IMG/VR virus record: IMGVR_UViG_3300032299_000929 | Span: 1-41,165 of that record | Direction: 5' to 3' (one strand) | DNA length: 41,165 nucleotides | From: a virus | In this document: positions 1 through 8,260 of the stretch, one piece after another | How positions within the stretch are numbered: position 1 is the first letter of the stretch | How the letters are laid out: each line of letters begins with the position of its first letter | Translations under genes and position numbers: made by a program | The notes under the pieces: generated by a model | Told to the model about the DNA's origin: nothing | The model's database searches: none | The model's input: the letters and a program-made list of their open reading frames with translations, nothing else

Positions 1-80
1 ATAATATATTCAAAAACAATTTGATCGCTGTTTGGATCAATTACGGGTTGGTTGGACTGTTCTCGAATTTTTATAGCCAT
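1..80 (-). CDS. 5' end of an unidentified protein, cut by the window edge
   Basis: The minus strand is open from an ATG at 80 to the window edge and begins MAIKIREQSNQPVIDPNSDQ. Only 26 residues are visible, so no family can be assigned. The start is chosen because a sigma70-like promoter (TTGATA, 16 bp, TAAATA) ends exactly 6 bp upstream of this ATG, the geometry seen at several other genes in this window. It is divergent from the gene at 126. What is seen: an open frame with ordinary codons and a correctly placed promoter. Inference: it is a real early-type gene continuing to the left. Confidence 0.6.
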   Translation of the reverse strand, partial: MAIKIREQSNQPVIDPNSDQIVFEYI

Positions 81-86
81 ATCACA

Positions 87-114
87 TATTTACGTCTGTG
101 TCTTAAAATATCAA
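87..114 (-). promoter_or_regulatory. sigma70-like promoter, leaderless geometry
   Basis: On the minus strand TTGATA (114-109), a 16-bp spacer and TAAATA (92-87) are followed after 6 bp by ATG at 80. The expected transcription start falls on the start codon. The -35 abuts the opposite-facing TAAATA box at 115-120. Confidence 0.55.
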
Positions 115-120
115 TAAATA
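115..120 (+). promoter_or_regulatory. late-type box TAAATA
   Basis: TAAATA is followed by 5 bp and then the ATG at 126. It matches the core of the T4 late promoter TATAAATA recognised by gp55. The spacing implies a transcript starting at or next to the start codon. Confidence 0.5.
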
Positions 121-125
121 GTTTT

Positions 126-494
126 ATGCTATCTTTAGAGTTAATTTATGAAAAAATGCTGAACGAGGACCGTTCAATGTTTTATTCGTGGATGGATGAT
201 CTTGGAAATATACACAAAGTTTCTCAAGACGAGACGCATACAGAGTTTGCCGACTTTCTTTTGAGAAAAGAGCCTGTTAATATCCGGTCAAGACTCATAG
301 ACCGTTTATTTGTTAAACACTGGCTTCGAATTACGCATTATGGCGATTCGGTATATGCTCATAACAATTTTTATCCACCAAATTCTAAACAGCTATCCGA
401 ATTAAAAAATCTTGCCATCGAACACAATATGAAAAACATTATATGGGACAACGAAGACGTTGATAAGATTATGTGGGACAATCAAGACTGGTAA
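126..494 (+). CDS. hypothetical small phage protein
   Basis: A 122-residue protein of unknown function. The frame stays open upstream to position 21, but the ATG at 126 is preferred because a TAAATA box lies 5 bp before it and because the N-terminus (MLSLELIYEKMLNED) then resembles the tag-like N-termini of several other proteins here. Residues about 16-40 (WMDDLGNIHKV...THTEFADFLL) recall a pattern common in small hypothetical phage proteins. The C-terminus carries an imperfect repeat, IIWDNEDVDK then IMWDNQDW. The last 26 bp overlap the convergent 3' end of the gp46-like gene, so no terminator separates them. Confidence 0.75.
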   Translation: MLSLELIYEKMLNEDRSMFYSWMDDLGNIHKVSQDETHTEFADFLLRKEPVNIRSRLIDRLFVKHWLRITHYGDSVYAHNNFYPPNSKQLSELKNLAIEHNMKNIIWDNEDVDKIMWDNQDW

Positions 495-2277
495 TACCGC
501 CTTTTTTGATAACGTTAATTGTATTATCAATATCAAAATTGGTCACATTCTTGTTGTGACTGATGATATAAACAGCATCTAGGTTCTTACGCACACCATC
601 TCTCAGTATTTCGAGAATTTTCACTTGGGCCTTTTGGTCTAATGCTGAGTCGAACGCCTCGTCTGCCATGAAAAGATTAAAAGAAATTCCTGTGTTTAAC
701 TTTAAAAAATCTCTCCACATGAATATGATTGATGTGTCCAATCTCTTTTTCTCTCCACCGCTTAAATTGTAATATCCAATTTCGGTTCCGTTGATATTTT
801 TCATATCCACATCAAACGTTTCGTTGAACTCACAGCGGCACGGTGCGTCTAAAAGGTTGAGATAGTAGTTTAAACGCCCGTTTAAAAAACTCAGATTTTT
901 TTTTATTATCACCGATTTTATACCGTTTTCGCTGACAATCTCTTTGGACATTTCTAAAATTTCCAAATCTTTGTGTAAAACTTTGATATTCTCCTGATAG
1001 TTTTTAATTTTCAACCCAGAACCTTCGATTAATTCGTCGATCCCGTCAGTTTCTTCCTCTGTTGCTTTGATATTTTTTAGAATTTCTTCGTTTTTTGCTT
1101 CGATAATTTTGATTTTGTTGTCTAACCCTGACAATCTATCGATTTCAAGCTTTATTTTTTTGACTTCCGCTTCAAAATTTGTCAAATCGGTATCGAATTT
1201 CGAAAGTTCTTTATCAGCAGCAACCTTATCAACCTCTATTTGTTTAATCTCTTCAACAATCTTGAATATATCTGCTGTGATATCTTTGATTGTTTCTGTC
1301 GGATCGCAAGTGGATTCGCTGTATGCTCTTTTGCATGTCGGACATACCGCATTAACGGTCTTCAAATCATCGATTTCTTTTTTCTTGGCTTCTATTCTTA
1401 TTTTCTTTTCAGAAATTTTGCTCTTTAGGTCTTGAATTACGCTCGGCAACTCTTTATATCTCGCGTCATCCTTAATGGCTTGGATAGATTTTTCAGTTTC
1501 CTCTATTAGCTTTTGATTTTCCGCCAAAGCTTCTTCGACGTTTGTATCTTGTGCTTGCAAAGCTACTATCTCTTCTTTGTTTGCATCAATTCTGTCGTTG
1601 AGTTCCTTTATTTTTTTCTTTTTTGCCTCTGCGTTGGTGACTTTTTGGACTTTAAGGTTTTCCAGATTCTTTTGTTCGGCTGTAAAGAGAGCAACTTCGG
1701 TATCAGATTCTTTTTTCTTCTCGTTGTAGTCGTTTCGCACCGATTTGAGCATGTCGGAAAAGAAATTCAGATTCATTACACCCTCAACAAAATTTCTCTT
1801 CTCAACCTTTTTTTGTGCCATGAACGGTATCGTTTTTTCGCTGGTCACAATAACCGAATTTTTGAAAACTTGTTGGTTGACACCTAAAAGTTTTTGTATA
1901 TATTCATCGTTTTTCGGTATGGTTGATATGGTTAAATCTGAACCATCCTTTGTGATTGTCACGCTACTAGGTTCTAGGACACGTTTGATGGTGTAAACGC
2001 TACCATCAACCACAAGAGTCAACAAAACAGAACACTCTCCTTTTGTTATGTTGTTTTGTATTTGTTGCTTTTTGAGTTCTCCGATTGTTTCACCAAATAT
2101 TACCCAATATATGGCATTCAATATCGCACTTTTACCGATACCGTTTCTGCTGCCGATATTGTCTAGATTTTCACCAGTAATAATGGTGATTCCTTCGGAA
2201 AACTCGATTTCGACGGGAGATTTCCCGATTGATAGAAAGTTTTGAATTGAAAGTTTTTGAAATTTTACCGATTTCAT
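469..2277 (-). CDS. 46: gp46-like recombination nuclease subunit (SbcC/Rad50 ATPase)
   Basis: A 602-residue SMC-type ATPase, the partner of the gp47 nuclease; in T4 the pair resects DNA ends for recombination-dependent replication. Visible features: Walker A GSRNGIGKS near residues 42-50, long flanking coiled coils rich in Glu/Lys, a central zinc hook CPTC near 311-314, the ABC signature LSGGEKKR near 505, and Walker B with D-loop (LFMADEAFDSALD) near 533-545. The length is close to T4 gp46 (560). The start overlaps the stop of the upstream gene by one base (TAATG), so translation is probably coupled. It is the last gene of the minus-strand operon running from 10434 and is separated from its partner gene 47 by about 13 kb of glycosyltransferases and hypotheticals, whereas in T4 the two are close. 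Confidence 0.95.
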   Translation of the reverse strand: MKSVKFQKLSIQNFLSIGKSPVEIEFSEGITIITGENLDNIGSRNGIGKSAILNAIYWVIFGETIGELKKQQIQNNITKGECSVLLTLVVDGSVYTIKRVLEPSSVTITKDGSDLTISTIPKNDEYIQKLLGVNQQVFKNSVIVTSEKTIPFMAQKKVEKRNFVEGVMNLNFFSDMLKSVRNDYNEKKKESDTEVALFTAEQKNLENLKVQKVTNAEAKKKKIKELNDRIDANKEEIVALQAQDTNVEEALAENQKLIEETEKSIQAIKDDARYKELPSVIQDLKSKISEKKIRIEAKKKEIDDLKTVNAVCPTCKRAYSESTCDPTETIKDITADIFKIVEEIKQIEVDKVAADKELSKFDTDLTNFEAEVKKIKLEIDRLSGLDNKIKIIEAKNEEILKNIKATEEETDGIDELIEGSGLKIKNYQENIKVLHKDLEILEMSKEIVSENGIKSVIIKKNLSFLNGRLNYYLNLLDAPCRCEFNETFDVDMKNINGTEIGYYNLSGGEKKRLDTSIIFMWRDFLKLNTGISFNLFMADEAFDSALDQKAQVKILEILRDGVRKNLDAVYIISHNKNVTNFDIDNTINVIKKGGITSLDCPT

Positions 2278-3065
2278 TAGTATTTGATAAATTCTCCAGT
2301 GTTATATAGGTGTATTATGTTTTTAAGATTTCCTCTATATATTATAGGAACAAACCCACAATTTCCACTATGAGTTATAATTTTTTTAGAATTTGAAATA
2401 ATTCTCATGATTGATTCAAAATTTACAGCCCATTGTTCTCGATTATTCTGGGGTAAAACATATGAATTGTTAAACAGCATTTCATCAAATATAAAACATT
2501 TATCTTTAAAATGGTTTAAAAAACCATTTTTGAAATTTTCCTCATCTGTTTGAATTAAAATTCTTTCTCCGTTATAAAAATTTTCTATTTCTTGTATCCA
2601 AGAGTTTAAATCGACCAGTTTCGCCTCTCGATGTTTGTCGTTACCTCTATGTAAAACCGCCAATGTGTTCGAATCTTCGATAGAATATTTTGATATTAAA
2701 AAATTCGTGGTTGTTATGACTTTATCAGACGGGGAGAAGTATATTTTTTCTATAATATCGGTATTTTTAAAATCTAAAACATCAAAACGTATACCTGTGG
2801 GGCAGAATCTTTTGAAATTGAAATTTTTAACTTCATCTATATTAGACAAATCTTTTTTATATAAAATATTATAATAATTTTGATTTGGATGGTCTTTATA
2901 CCAATTTAAAGTATGTGTTAGATCGATATTCTCTGGGAAAATTCCTTCCGTAATTAATTCATACAGACTTGCTCTGGTCGTATTTATGCAAGAATAAAAA
3001 CCCGCTTCGTGTTTACCATAAAGAGTTTTATCTTTTTCTGAATATTCTGCTCCAAAAATCCACAT
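2277..3065 (-). CDS. putative glycosyltransferase (fucosyltransferase-like, GT-B)
   Basis: A 262-residue protein. The C-terminal half contains LAVLHRGNDKHREAK (about 135-150), a segment ILIQTDEENF (about 168) followed by the fate of a residue stretch ending in FDEML, and SKKIITHSGNCGFVPII (about 227-243). This order of an Arg-rich HxRGxDK-like motif, a 'TDD' strand and an S/G-rich loop is typical of fucosyltransferase-like GT-B enzymes (GT11/GT23 type). The match is by pattern only. It lies in a run of sugar-modifying genes and has very AT-rich codon use compared with gene 46, suggesting later acquisition. Alternative: another GT-B family member. Confidence 0.45.
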   Translation of the reverse strand: MWIFGAEYSEKDKTLYGKHEAGFYSCINTTRASLYELITEGIFPENIDLTHTLNWYKDHPNQNYYNILYKKDLSNIDEVKNFNFKRFCPTGIRFDVLDFKNTDIIEKIYFSPSDKVITTTNFLISKYSIEDSNTLAVLHRGNDKHREAKLVDLNSWIQEIENFYNGERILIQTDEENFKNGFLNHFKDKCFIFDEMLFNNSYVLPQNNREQWAVNFESIMRIISNSKKIITHSGNCGFVPIIYRGNLKNIIHLYNTGEFIKY

Positions 3066-3102
3066 TATTTTGTGTGCGTTCCTGTTTAAAATTTCATATC
3101 TG

Positions 3103-3717
3103 CTATTTTAAAGTTAAAACTAAATTTTCAGAATTGTATATTTTAACATCATAAAAATTTCCAAATTTTTCCAACAGTAAATCTTTCTTATAATCGTGTT
3201 CGATACAAATACAATCTGGTTTAACCCTGCTTAAATCTAAACACAATGCTAAATCGGCTGAGAATCCCTCAACGTCTATTGAAAGAAAGTTAATTTTTTC
3301 CTCTCGGTATAAAATAAAATCGATTAAAATTGACAAATCTATACTCGGTAAAAATATTTCTTTGTTATTTTTTTCAAAATCTTCTTTGTCTGCAAAATAT
3401 TTTTTAGTATGTTCTTTTTCAATTGACGAAACAGCCGAAAACGGGGATTCATAAAAAGAAATTAAATTATTATTAGGTTCTTTTGTAATTAAACTGTTGA
3501 TTAGATGGACGTTTTTATCTTGTTTATAAACTTCAAACAATTTTGTTATACAAAATGGTGACGCATCAACCAAATATGATGTCCAACCCCTTTCGATTAA
3601 AGCTCTTGAATTTGAAAGGGTTTTAGCATCGTATGCTCCTATTTCTAATTGAACGCCTGTTTGATAGTTTTCAAAAAATTTTATATAAAAATCGTCTTCG
3701 TTATTTTGACTATACAT
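3103..3717 (-). CDS. FkbM-family SAM-dependent methyltransferase
   Basis: A 204-residue protein. Features: SQNNEDDFYIKFF at the N-terminus, the SAM-binding strand-loop QLEIGAYDAKTLSNS (about 23-37), an acidic strand end YLVDASP (about 48-54), and NFLSIDVEGFSADLA (about 143-157), the hallmark D-x-E-G of FkbM (Methyltransf_21) enzymes. These enzymes usually O-methylate sugars, which fits the surrounding glycosyltransferases. Separated by 9 bp from the upstream gene, so in the same operon. Strongly AT-rich codon use. Confidence 0.8.
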   Translation of the reverse strand: MYSQNNEDDFYIKFFENYQTGVQLEIGAYDAKTLSNSRALIERGWTSYLVDASPFCITKLFEVYKQDKNVHLINSLITKEPNNNLISFYESPFSAVSSIEKEHTKKYFADKEDFEKNNKEIFLPSIDLSILIDFILYREEKINFLSIDVEGFSADLALCLDLSRVKPDCICIEHDYKKDLLLEKFGNFYDVKIYNSENLVLTLK

Positions 3718-3726
3718 ATTCTTATT

Positions 3727-4407
3727 TTACATACCTCTACAAACAAAGCAAGTTTTTTCTTTGTATATCTCTGACGGATTCCAATATTCAAAAAATTGCC
3801 CATCTTCGTCGTTCATATTTAATTTGTTTAAAATTAAACTTAATATACTTTGGTCGTGGCGATGCCCACAACATCTAGAGTCTGTTGATTCGCTGTTGTT
3901 TGAATTGTTCCAGTTACCTTGTAAAAACGATAAAGAATTTTCATATAAACTGTAAAAGTTTTCAAAATTTTTATAGTTTTTATTAATACCAAAACAACCA
4001 CTATATATATGTCGGGTTTTTTCAGCTTCATCTCTGGTTAATCTAAAATGTTCTAGCGTTCGATCATTTGTCCATTGTGCATTATTAAACTCAGACCACG
4101 TTACAGCATATCCAACATTTTTAATATGATCAAACACATGATCTATGGGTTTGATGCAATACATCGAGGAATCTAACCATAGCACATTTTTATAACCCAT
4201 ATCTAAAGCTTTTTTTAAACTTTTAAACTTAAAAACATAATTTAAAACGTGATGATGGGGTGACTCTATTTGACTATAATCGTTAAAAAAAACTAAATCA
4301 TATGATGATGTATCGTTTTTATAATTTAAGATTGTATCATATAATCTTTTAGCACCATTTTGATACCAAGCACCATTAGCAAAATTTATAACGCATGACT
4401 TATTCAT
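3727..4407 (-). CDS. putative nucleotide-diphospho-sugar transferase (GT-A-like)
   Basis: A 226-residue protein. Visible: a Rossmann-like first strand (CVINFANGAWYQNGAKRL), KSLKKALDMGYKNVLWLDSS (about 63-82), where the D-x-S replaces a canonical DxD after a hydrophobic strand, then IYSGCFGINK (about 134-143) and GHRHDQSILSLIL (about 181-193), a terminal Asp/Gln motif common in GT-A enzymes that act on glycans. Overlaps the upstream methyltransferase by 8 bp. I infer sugar transfer; acceptor and donor are unknown. Confidence 0.55.
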   Translation of the reverse strand: MNKSCVINFANGAWYQNGAKRLYDTILNYKNDTSSYDLVFFNDYSQIESPHHHVLNYVFKFKSLKKALDMGYKNVLWLDSSMYCIKPIDHVFDHIKNVGYAVTWSEFNNAQWTNDRTLEHFRLTRDEAEKTRHIYSGCFGINKNYKNFENFYSLYENSLSFLQGNWNNSNNSESTDSRCCGHRHDQSILSLILNKLNMNDEDGQFFEYWNPSEIYKEKTCFVCRGM

Positions 4408-4984
4408 TTATAAAAAATAACCCCCTTTCTTTAAAATGTAAATGTGATAAATTTCTCAATTTTTCTGTATCTTTTGATAAAAATTTAAAATTGTATTTTT
4501 TAAAAATATCAATCCAATATTCTTGTGTATTGCAATTTACATGGTGATGTCCCCATTGATTCGGTCCTGCAAACGTTACTGCTGCATATTTACATTGTTG
4601 AAAATCTTTCATGTAATTTTCTTGGTATTTTTCCTCAACGTGTTCTAAGAATTCACAAGACCACGCTAGATCAAAATTTTTTATTCTTGCGTCAGAAATT
4701 GTATAATCGTTTAATAAAAAATTTTCGGGTATTATGGTCAGTTCTTTGGCTTGCGTCGAGCCGTCTATGCCTAACACATCACAACCTAAACTTTTAAAAT
4801 ATTTTGTAGAATATCCTCTCCCACATCCGATATCAACAACAGATTTTATGTTGTATTTGTGTATTAACGCATCCCACATCGTTGGATAATACGTTCCAAT
4901 ATCCCCGCCGTCGATAAATCCTCCCAAATGATTTTCTACAACCATTTTTCCCATTTTTTGTTCTAAAATTTCACCGTTATTCAT
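4400..4984 (-). CDS. class I SAM-dependent methyltransferase
   Basis: A 194-residue protein. Motif I VVDIGCGRGYSTKYF (about 50-64) is a textbook SAM-binding loop, followed by VLGIDGS (about 70-76) with the acidic strand-2 end, and LAWSCEFLEHVEE (about 106-118) as motif post-I. It looks like a Methyltransf_11/23 small-molecule or sugar methyltransferase rather than a DNA methylase; no DPPY or PCQ motif is seen. Overlaps both neighbours by 8 bp. Confidence 0.75.
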   Translation of the reverse strand: MNNGEILEQKMGKMVVENHLGGFIDGGDIGTYYPTMWDALIHKYNIKSVVDIGCGRGYSTKYFKSLGCDVLGIDGSTQAKELTIIPENFLLNDYTISDARIKNFDLAWSCEFLEHVEEKYQENYMKDFQQCKYAAVTFAGPNQWGHHHVNCNTQEYWIDIFKKYNFKFLSKDTEKLRNLSHLHFKERGLFFINE

Positions 4985-5717
4985 ATTTTTTAGCTATTAA
5001 ATTTAAAACTTCGTGATGTATATATTGGTGAACACATGTAACAACGTTTCCACGTTTTAACAGGTTTCCAAAACTGTCAAATTCAAAGTTTTTTTGATAT
5101 CCAACCGTGCATAATTCATCAGATTCGAAACTTTCCTTATCTACCAATGCGTGATAATAACAATTATGAACCGCTTGATCTAAATTAGAAGTCACGCCTT
5201 TTAAACGATCTGTCATAAATTTCAAGTATTCTAAAATGTGATCATATTTTCCACGAATTGCTCCCGCGCAAGATACATAGTCATTTTTTAACTTTTCAAT
5301 AAAATTTTCTCCCATATTTTTTCCCAAAAGCTGAACAAGCCAATCTTTGTTGATCGGACAATCTTTTAGTTGAATACTTTCCATAGAAAATTCCAAATTT
5401 CCATGAAAATCGAATGGATTTTTTTGCCAAAACGTGTCTACCAAATCTATCATGAAAATTTTATTCGGTTTATATTCAGTTTCTTTTAAAAATCTCTCCC
5501 AATAAAAAAATCTATCAACACAATAATGTATTATACAAGGATATGGGACAATGTGGTAATTGTATTGTTTGGATTTTTCAATAAAAAGATTATCAGGTTG
5601 ATTGTTTGTGAATACAAATACATCACCAATATAATATTTTCTCAAACTATTAAAAAATATTGATTCCTTTGGGCCAAAATTTAATCCCGAATGGGATGTT
5701 AGGATTAACTCAGTCAT
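4977..5717 (-). CDS. putative glycosyltransferase with DxxD...NPF motif
   Basis: A 246-residue protein. FMIDLVDTFWQKNPF (about 90-104) corresponds to the 'DSRDVxFQxxPF' motif of nucleotide-diphospho-sugar transferase-like proteins; SCAGAIRGKYDHILEYL (about 149-165) and NLDQAVHNCYYH (about 178-189) follow in the usual order. No signal peptide or membrane segment. Overlaps the neighbouring genes by 8 bp on both sides. The donor sugar cannot be read from sequence. Confidence 0.55.
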   Translation of the reverse strand: MTELILTSHSGLNFGPKESIFFNSLRKYYIGDVFVFTNNQPDNLFIEKSKQYNYHIVPYPCIIHYCVDRFFYWERFLKETEYKPNKIFMIDLVDTFWQKNPFDFHGNLEFSMESIQLKDCPINKDWLVQLLGKNMGENFIEKLKNDYVSCAGAIRGKYDHILEYLKFMTDRLKGVTSNLDQAVHNCYYHALVDKESFESDELCTVGYQKNFEFDSFGNLLKRGNVVTCVHQYIHHEVLNLIAKKYE

Positions 5718-6987
5718 GAGAGGTTGTAGTATCAGAGTTAAATATATAATGATATAATACCTTTGGAATGTTATATTCTGTTTTTGCTATTTTACAGAGT
5801 TGTTCCAACCAAACCCAATCTTCGGTTTTTGAAATGTCTGGAAATTTCACCTGTTTTGTAATATCGGTGTTCCAAACGCACATGTGAAATGGTTTTCTTT
5901 TTATAACCCCGTTTGGATAATATTCTTCATTTTCATATTTTAAACTAAAAATTATTTTAGATGGTTCGTTTTGATTTATATGAGCAATTTGTTCAAATGT
6001 TACCACATCAACATTGTTATTCTTTTCTAAGGCATTAACAATTTCAAATATATAATCGTTTGAAATATCATCGTCATCGTCTATGAATGTAATATATTTT
6101 CCTTTACAAATATCCAACAAGGATTGTCTTTTTGACCCAACGCTTCGATTTTTATTGTCAACTAATGCCAAAAGTTCAACTTTTTTTTCTGCGCTATGTT
6201 CAACAATTTGATCGTTAATTTTTTTTGTTAATTTTTGAAACGATTCCAATCTTTCTGGAATCCCTAAAAGTAGCACGGAAAATAATATACCATTATTTTT
6301 TTTAATATCAAAATTTCTTTCTTTTCTTCTTTCATACGTCTCTTTATCAACATGAAAAAAAGATTCGTTTTTAACATACAGTTCGTCGTAATTTGTTTTT
6401 TGATAAACAGGGTGTTGGTGTTCAATGATGACTTTATCGGATTTATAACATTTGTTTAAAGCCAAGCTTACGTCTGTAAACTCGTTATCACACCAAAGAC
6501 TGATATATTCGGGGTTGTAAATGTAATTAAATTCATCGTAATATTTTTTTCCCATTATCGATAATGTATTTATATTATTTTGACCGCCATCGGAATACCA
6601 TAAAACACCGTCCATATCTCTAAAATGGTCATTCATATCGCTTCGGATAATGGTGTCATATCCGCGAACAACGGGGATCATATCGTCGGATGCCAACAAT
6701 ACGATGTCCCACCCTGTAACTTTATCCATATCAGCGTTTATTGCTTGAACCTTTGATGTATTGTTTCCGTAAAAATATACAATCTTGACAGCATTACCCC
6801 CCAAATGTTTAAAGTGTTCTCTAACTGGCTCGTTGTTCATGGATGAATCGTCTACATCCATGCTGATTAAAAAGGCAATTCTCGATAAATCATCAGCTTT
6901 ATCGATATATTCTTGCAAGACATTGAAAAATTTCGCAGGTCTTCCGCGAGTCGGGAACTTGATTAAAATTTTAGAATCGGTTTTCAT
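5710..6987 (-). CDS. tandem-domain glycosyltransferase (GT2-like C-terminal domain)
   Basis: A 425-residue two-domain protein. The N-terminal half (about 1-220) starts ILIKFPTRGRPAKFFNVL and has DIVLLASDDMIPV (about 94-106), a GT-A-like DD motif. The C-terminal half (about 235-425) begins FSVLLLGIPERLESF and carries VGSKRQSLLDICKGKYITF followed by IDDDDDISNDYI, the GT2 DxD region, and DISKTEDWVWLEQL, the GT2 acceptor-site ED motif. The C-terminal domain resembles the single-domain protein at 7170-7709 (RSVGTKRNNLL, FIDDDDYISPFY), so the two are probably paralogues. Confidence 0.7.
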   Translation of the reverse strand: MKTDSKILIKFPTRGRPAKFFNVLQEYIDKADDLSRIAFLISMDVDDSSMNNEPVREHFKHLGGNAVKIVYFYGNNTSKVQAINADMDKVTGWDIVLLASDDMIPVVRGYDTIIRSDMNDHFRDMDGVLWYSDGGQNNINTLSIMGKKYYDEFNYIYNPEYISLWCDNEFTDVSLALNKCYKSDKVIIEHQHPVYQKTNYDELYVKNESFFHVDKETYERRKERNFDIKKNNGILFSVLLLGIPERLESFQKLTKKINDQIVEHSAEKKVELLALVDNKNRSVGSKRQSLLDICKGKYITFIDDDDDISNDYIFEIVNALEKNNNVDVVTFEQIAHINQNEPSKIIFSLKYENEEYYPNGVIKRKPFHMCVWNTDITKQVKFPDISKTEDWVWLEQLCKIAKTEYNIPKVLYHYIFNSDTTTSHD

Positions 6988-7165
6988 ATTTTTTATCGAA
7001 ATCTTCCATTATTTTCTGATCATATCGCATTTTCACCAACCGATAACACTCAAACATATATTCTTTTAGACCCATTTTACTCATTTCTGCTTCCATTAAC
7101 CCAAATCGGGTAGAAACACGCTCTTTTCCGTTCGCTATAGTTATTGTTATAAGTTCGTCGTGCAT
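6971..7165 (-). CDS. small hypothetical protein
   Basis: A 64-residue protein rich in Met, Lys and Glu (ANGKERVSTRFGLMEAEMSK...). It fills the space between two glycosyltransferase genes, overlapping the start of the downstream one by 17 bp, which fits a translationally coupled operon gene. No family recognised, no membrane segment, no metal-binding motif. It might be a small partner of the adjacent enzymes, but nothing in the sequence shows this. Confidence 0.55.
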   Translation of the reverse strand: MHDELITITIANGKERVSTRFGLMEAEMSKMGLKEYMFECYRLVKMRYDQKIMEDFDKKYENRF

Positions 7166-7169
7166 TTTA

Positions 7170-7709
7170 TTAATTTGTTGGGTAATAGAAATATAACGGG
7201 TCTATAATATATGTTTCTGTTTTTAATTCTGGTCGTAATCGAACCGAATAATCCATATCTTCATGATATGATATATCTGGAAATCCTACTTTAATAGCAA
7301 TTTCCCGTTTAACCGGATTTAAATGGTTTGGACATCGGTAATATGCGTTATCATCCTCCGACCACTCTTTGTATTTTAAAGAATGAATAAAAAGTTTCGG
7401 TTCTCTTCTCGGCTGAACTATAATACCGCACAATCCGATACAATCTACACCTGTTTCAATCGCTTTTAAAATGTTTGATGTATAAAATGGAGAAATATAA
7501 TCATCATCGTCGATAAAACAAACATATTCTCCCGATGCGTTGTATAATAGGTTGTTTCTTTTTGTTCCGACAGACCGTTCGCCGTTGTCGATATCTGCTA
7601 ATATTTCAACGTTTTCGTTACCTTGTAATTTTAAACATTTAACAAGGTTTTCCAGCAACTGCTTTCTTTTTTCCAAAGCGCAGATTAAAATTGATAGTTT
7701 TTTACTCAT
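7170..7709 (-). CDS. family 2-like glycosyltransferase, single domain
   Basis: A 179-residue GT-A enzyme. Features: KLSILICALEKRKQLLENL at the N-terminus, SVGTKRNNLLYNASGEYVCF then IDDDDYISPFY (the DxD region), and FPDISYHEDMDYSVRL (the ED motif). The frame continues upstream to 7742, but the ATG at 7709 overlaps the stop of the previous gene as ATGA, so it is the likely start. It is short for GT2 and close in sequence to the C-terminal domain of the protein at 5710-6987. Confidence 0.75.
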   Translation of the reverse strand: MSKKLSILICALEKRKQLLENLVKCLKLQGNENVEILADIDNGERSVGTKRNNLLYNASGEYVCFIDDDDYISPFYTSNILKAIETGVDCIGLCGIIVQPRREPKLFIHSLKYKEWSEDDNAYYRCPNHLNPVKREIAIKVGFPDISYHEDMDYSVRLRPELKTETYIIDPLYFYYPTN

Positions 7710-8260
7710 GATAATCGGTATAATCTTTCTACGTTTAAACAAAAATGGAACGCATTTTTCTTCTTCAAACTTAGATATTTATTCATCGTGTCCAAAGTTC
7801 CACCATCTTTCAACTTTTTGCCTTCCCCGAATGTAAATGCCAAAAGAATGTCAGATTTTTCAGCAATATCCGTATTTCTTTCTTTAAATCCTGATCGGTA
7901 AACGGTATCGCAGCGCAAATCTCTTATCGCTGTGCCGATTTCTTCTAAAGAGTCTTTGTTTATAGCCTTAGAAAATTCTTTGTGGTAAAAATTTGCAGTA
8001 TCGGCTATGCCAGCAGTTTTTGATGCAAACTTATTTTTGTCGAATCGGCATGGTAAAAACAAATCATATCCTAGACCTTTGTTGTGTAAAAACATTTCCG
8101 TTGCCAAGCTGTCTGACCATGCCGCACCCCCGCTAACCAATCGATCTGGTTGGTATATCTCTAGAAAAGAATCTGCCACCATAGCCATCGTTTCCCATCG
8201 TGATGGTAGCTCGTATCCATCTTGCCCTCGTCCCGCTGTCCCAATAATCCCTAAATTCAT
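7706..8260 (-). CDS. SLOG/DprA-like Rossmann nucleotide-binding protein
   Basis: A 184-residue protein. LGIIGTAGRGQD (3-14), RLVSGGAAWSDSLATEMFL (about 40-58), then RNTDIAEKSDILLAFTFGEG and GGTLDTMNKYL fit the SLOG superfamily (LOG/DprA/TIR-like nucleotide-binding Rossmann fold), where the GG loops bind a nucleotide or nucleotide-sugar. In phage genomes such proteins are common and mostly uncharacterised. Directly abuts the upstream gene (TAA then ATG) and overlaps the downstream glycosyltransferase by 4 bp. It could supply or sense a nucleotide-linked ligand; this is inference. Confidence 0.6.
   Translation of the reverse strand: MNLGIIGTAGRGQDGYELPSRWETMAMVADSFLEIYQPDRLVSGGAAWSDSLATEMFLHNKGLGYDLFLPCRFDKNKFASKTAGIADTANFYHKEFSKAINKDSLEEIGTAIRDLRCDTVYRSGFKERNTDIAEKSDILLAFTFGEGKKLKDGGTLDTMNKYLSLKKKNAFHFCLNVERLYRLS

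Noticed and set aside
1067-2245. Plus-strand ORFs opposite the gp46-like gene
   Set aside because: Phe/Leu-rich peptides made by the complement of Lys/Glu codons; the gp46 frame has ATPase and zinc-hook motifs.
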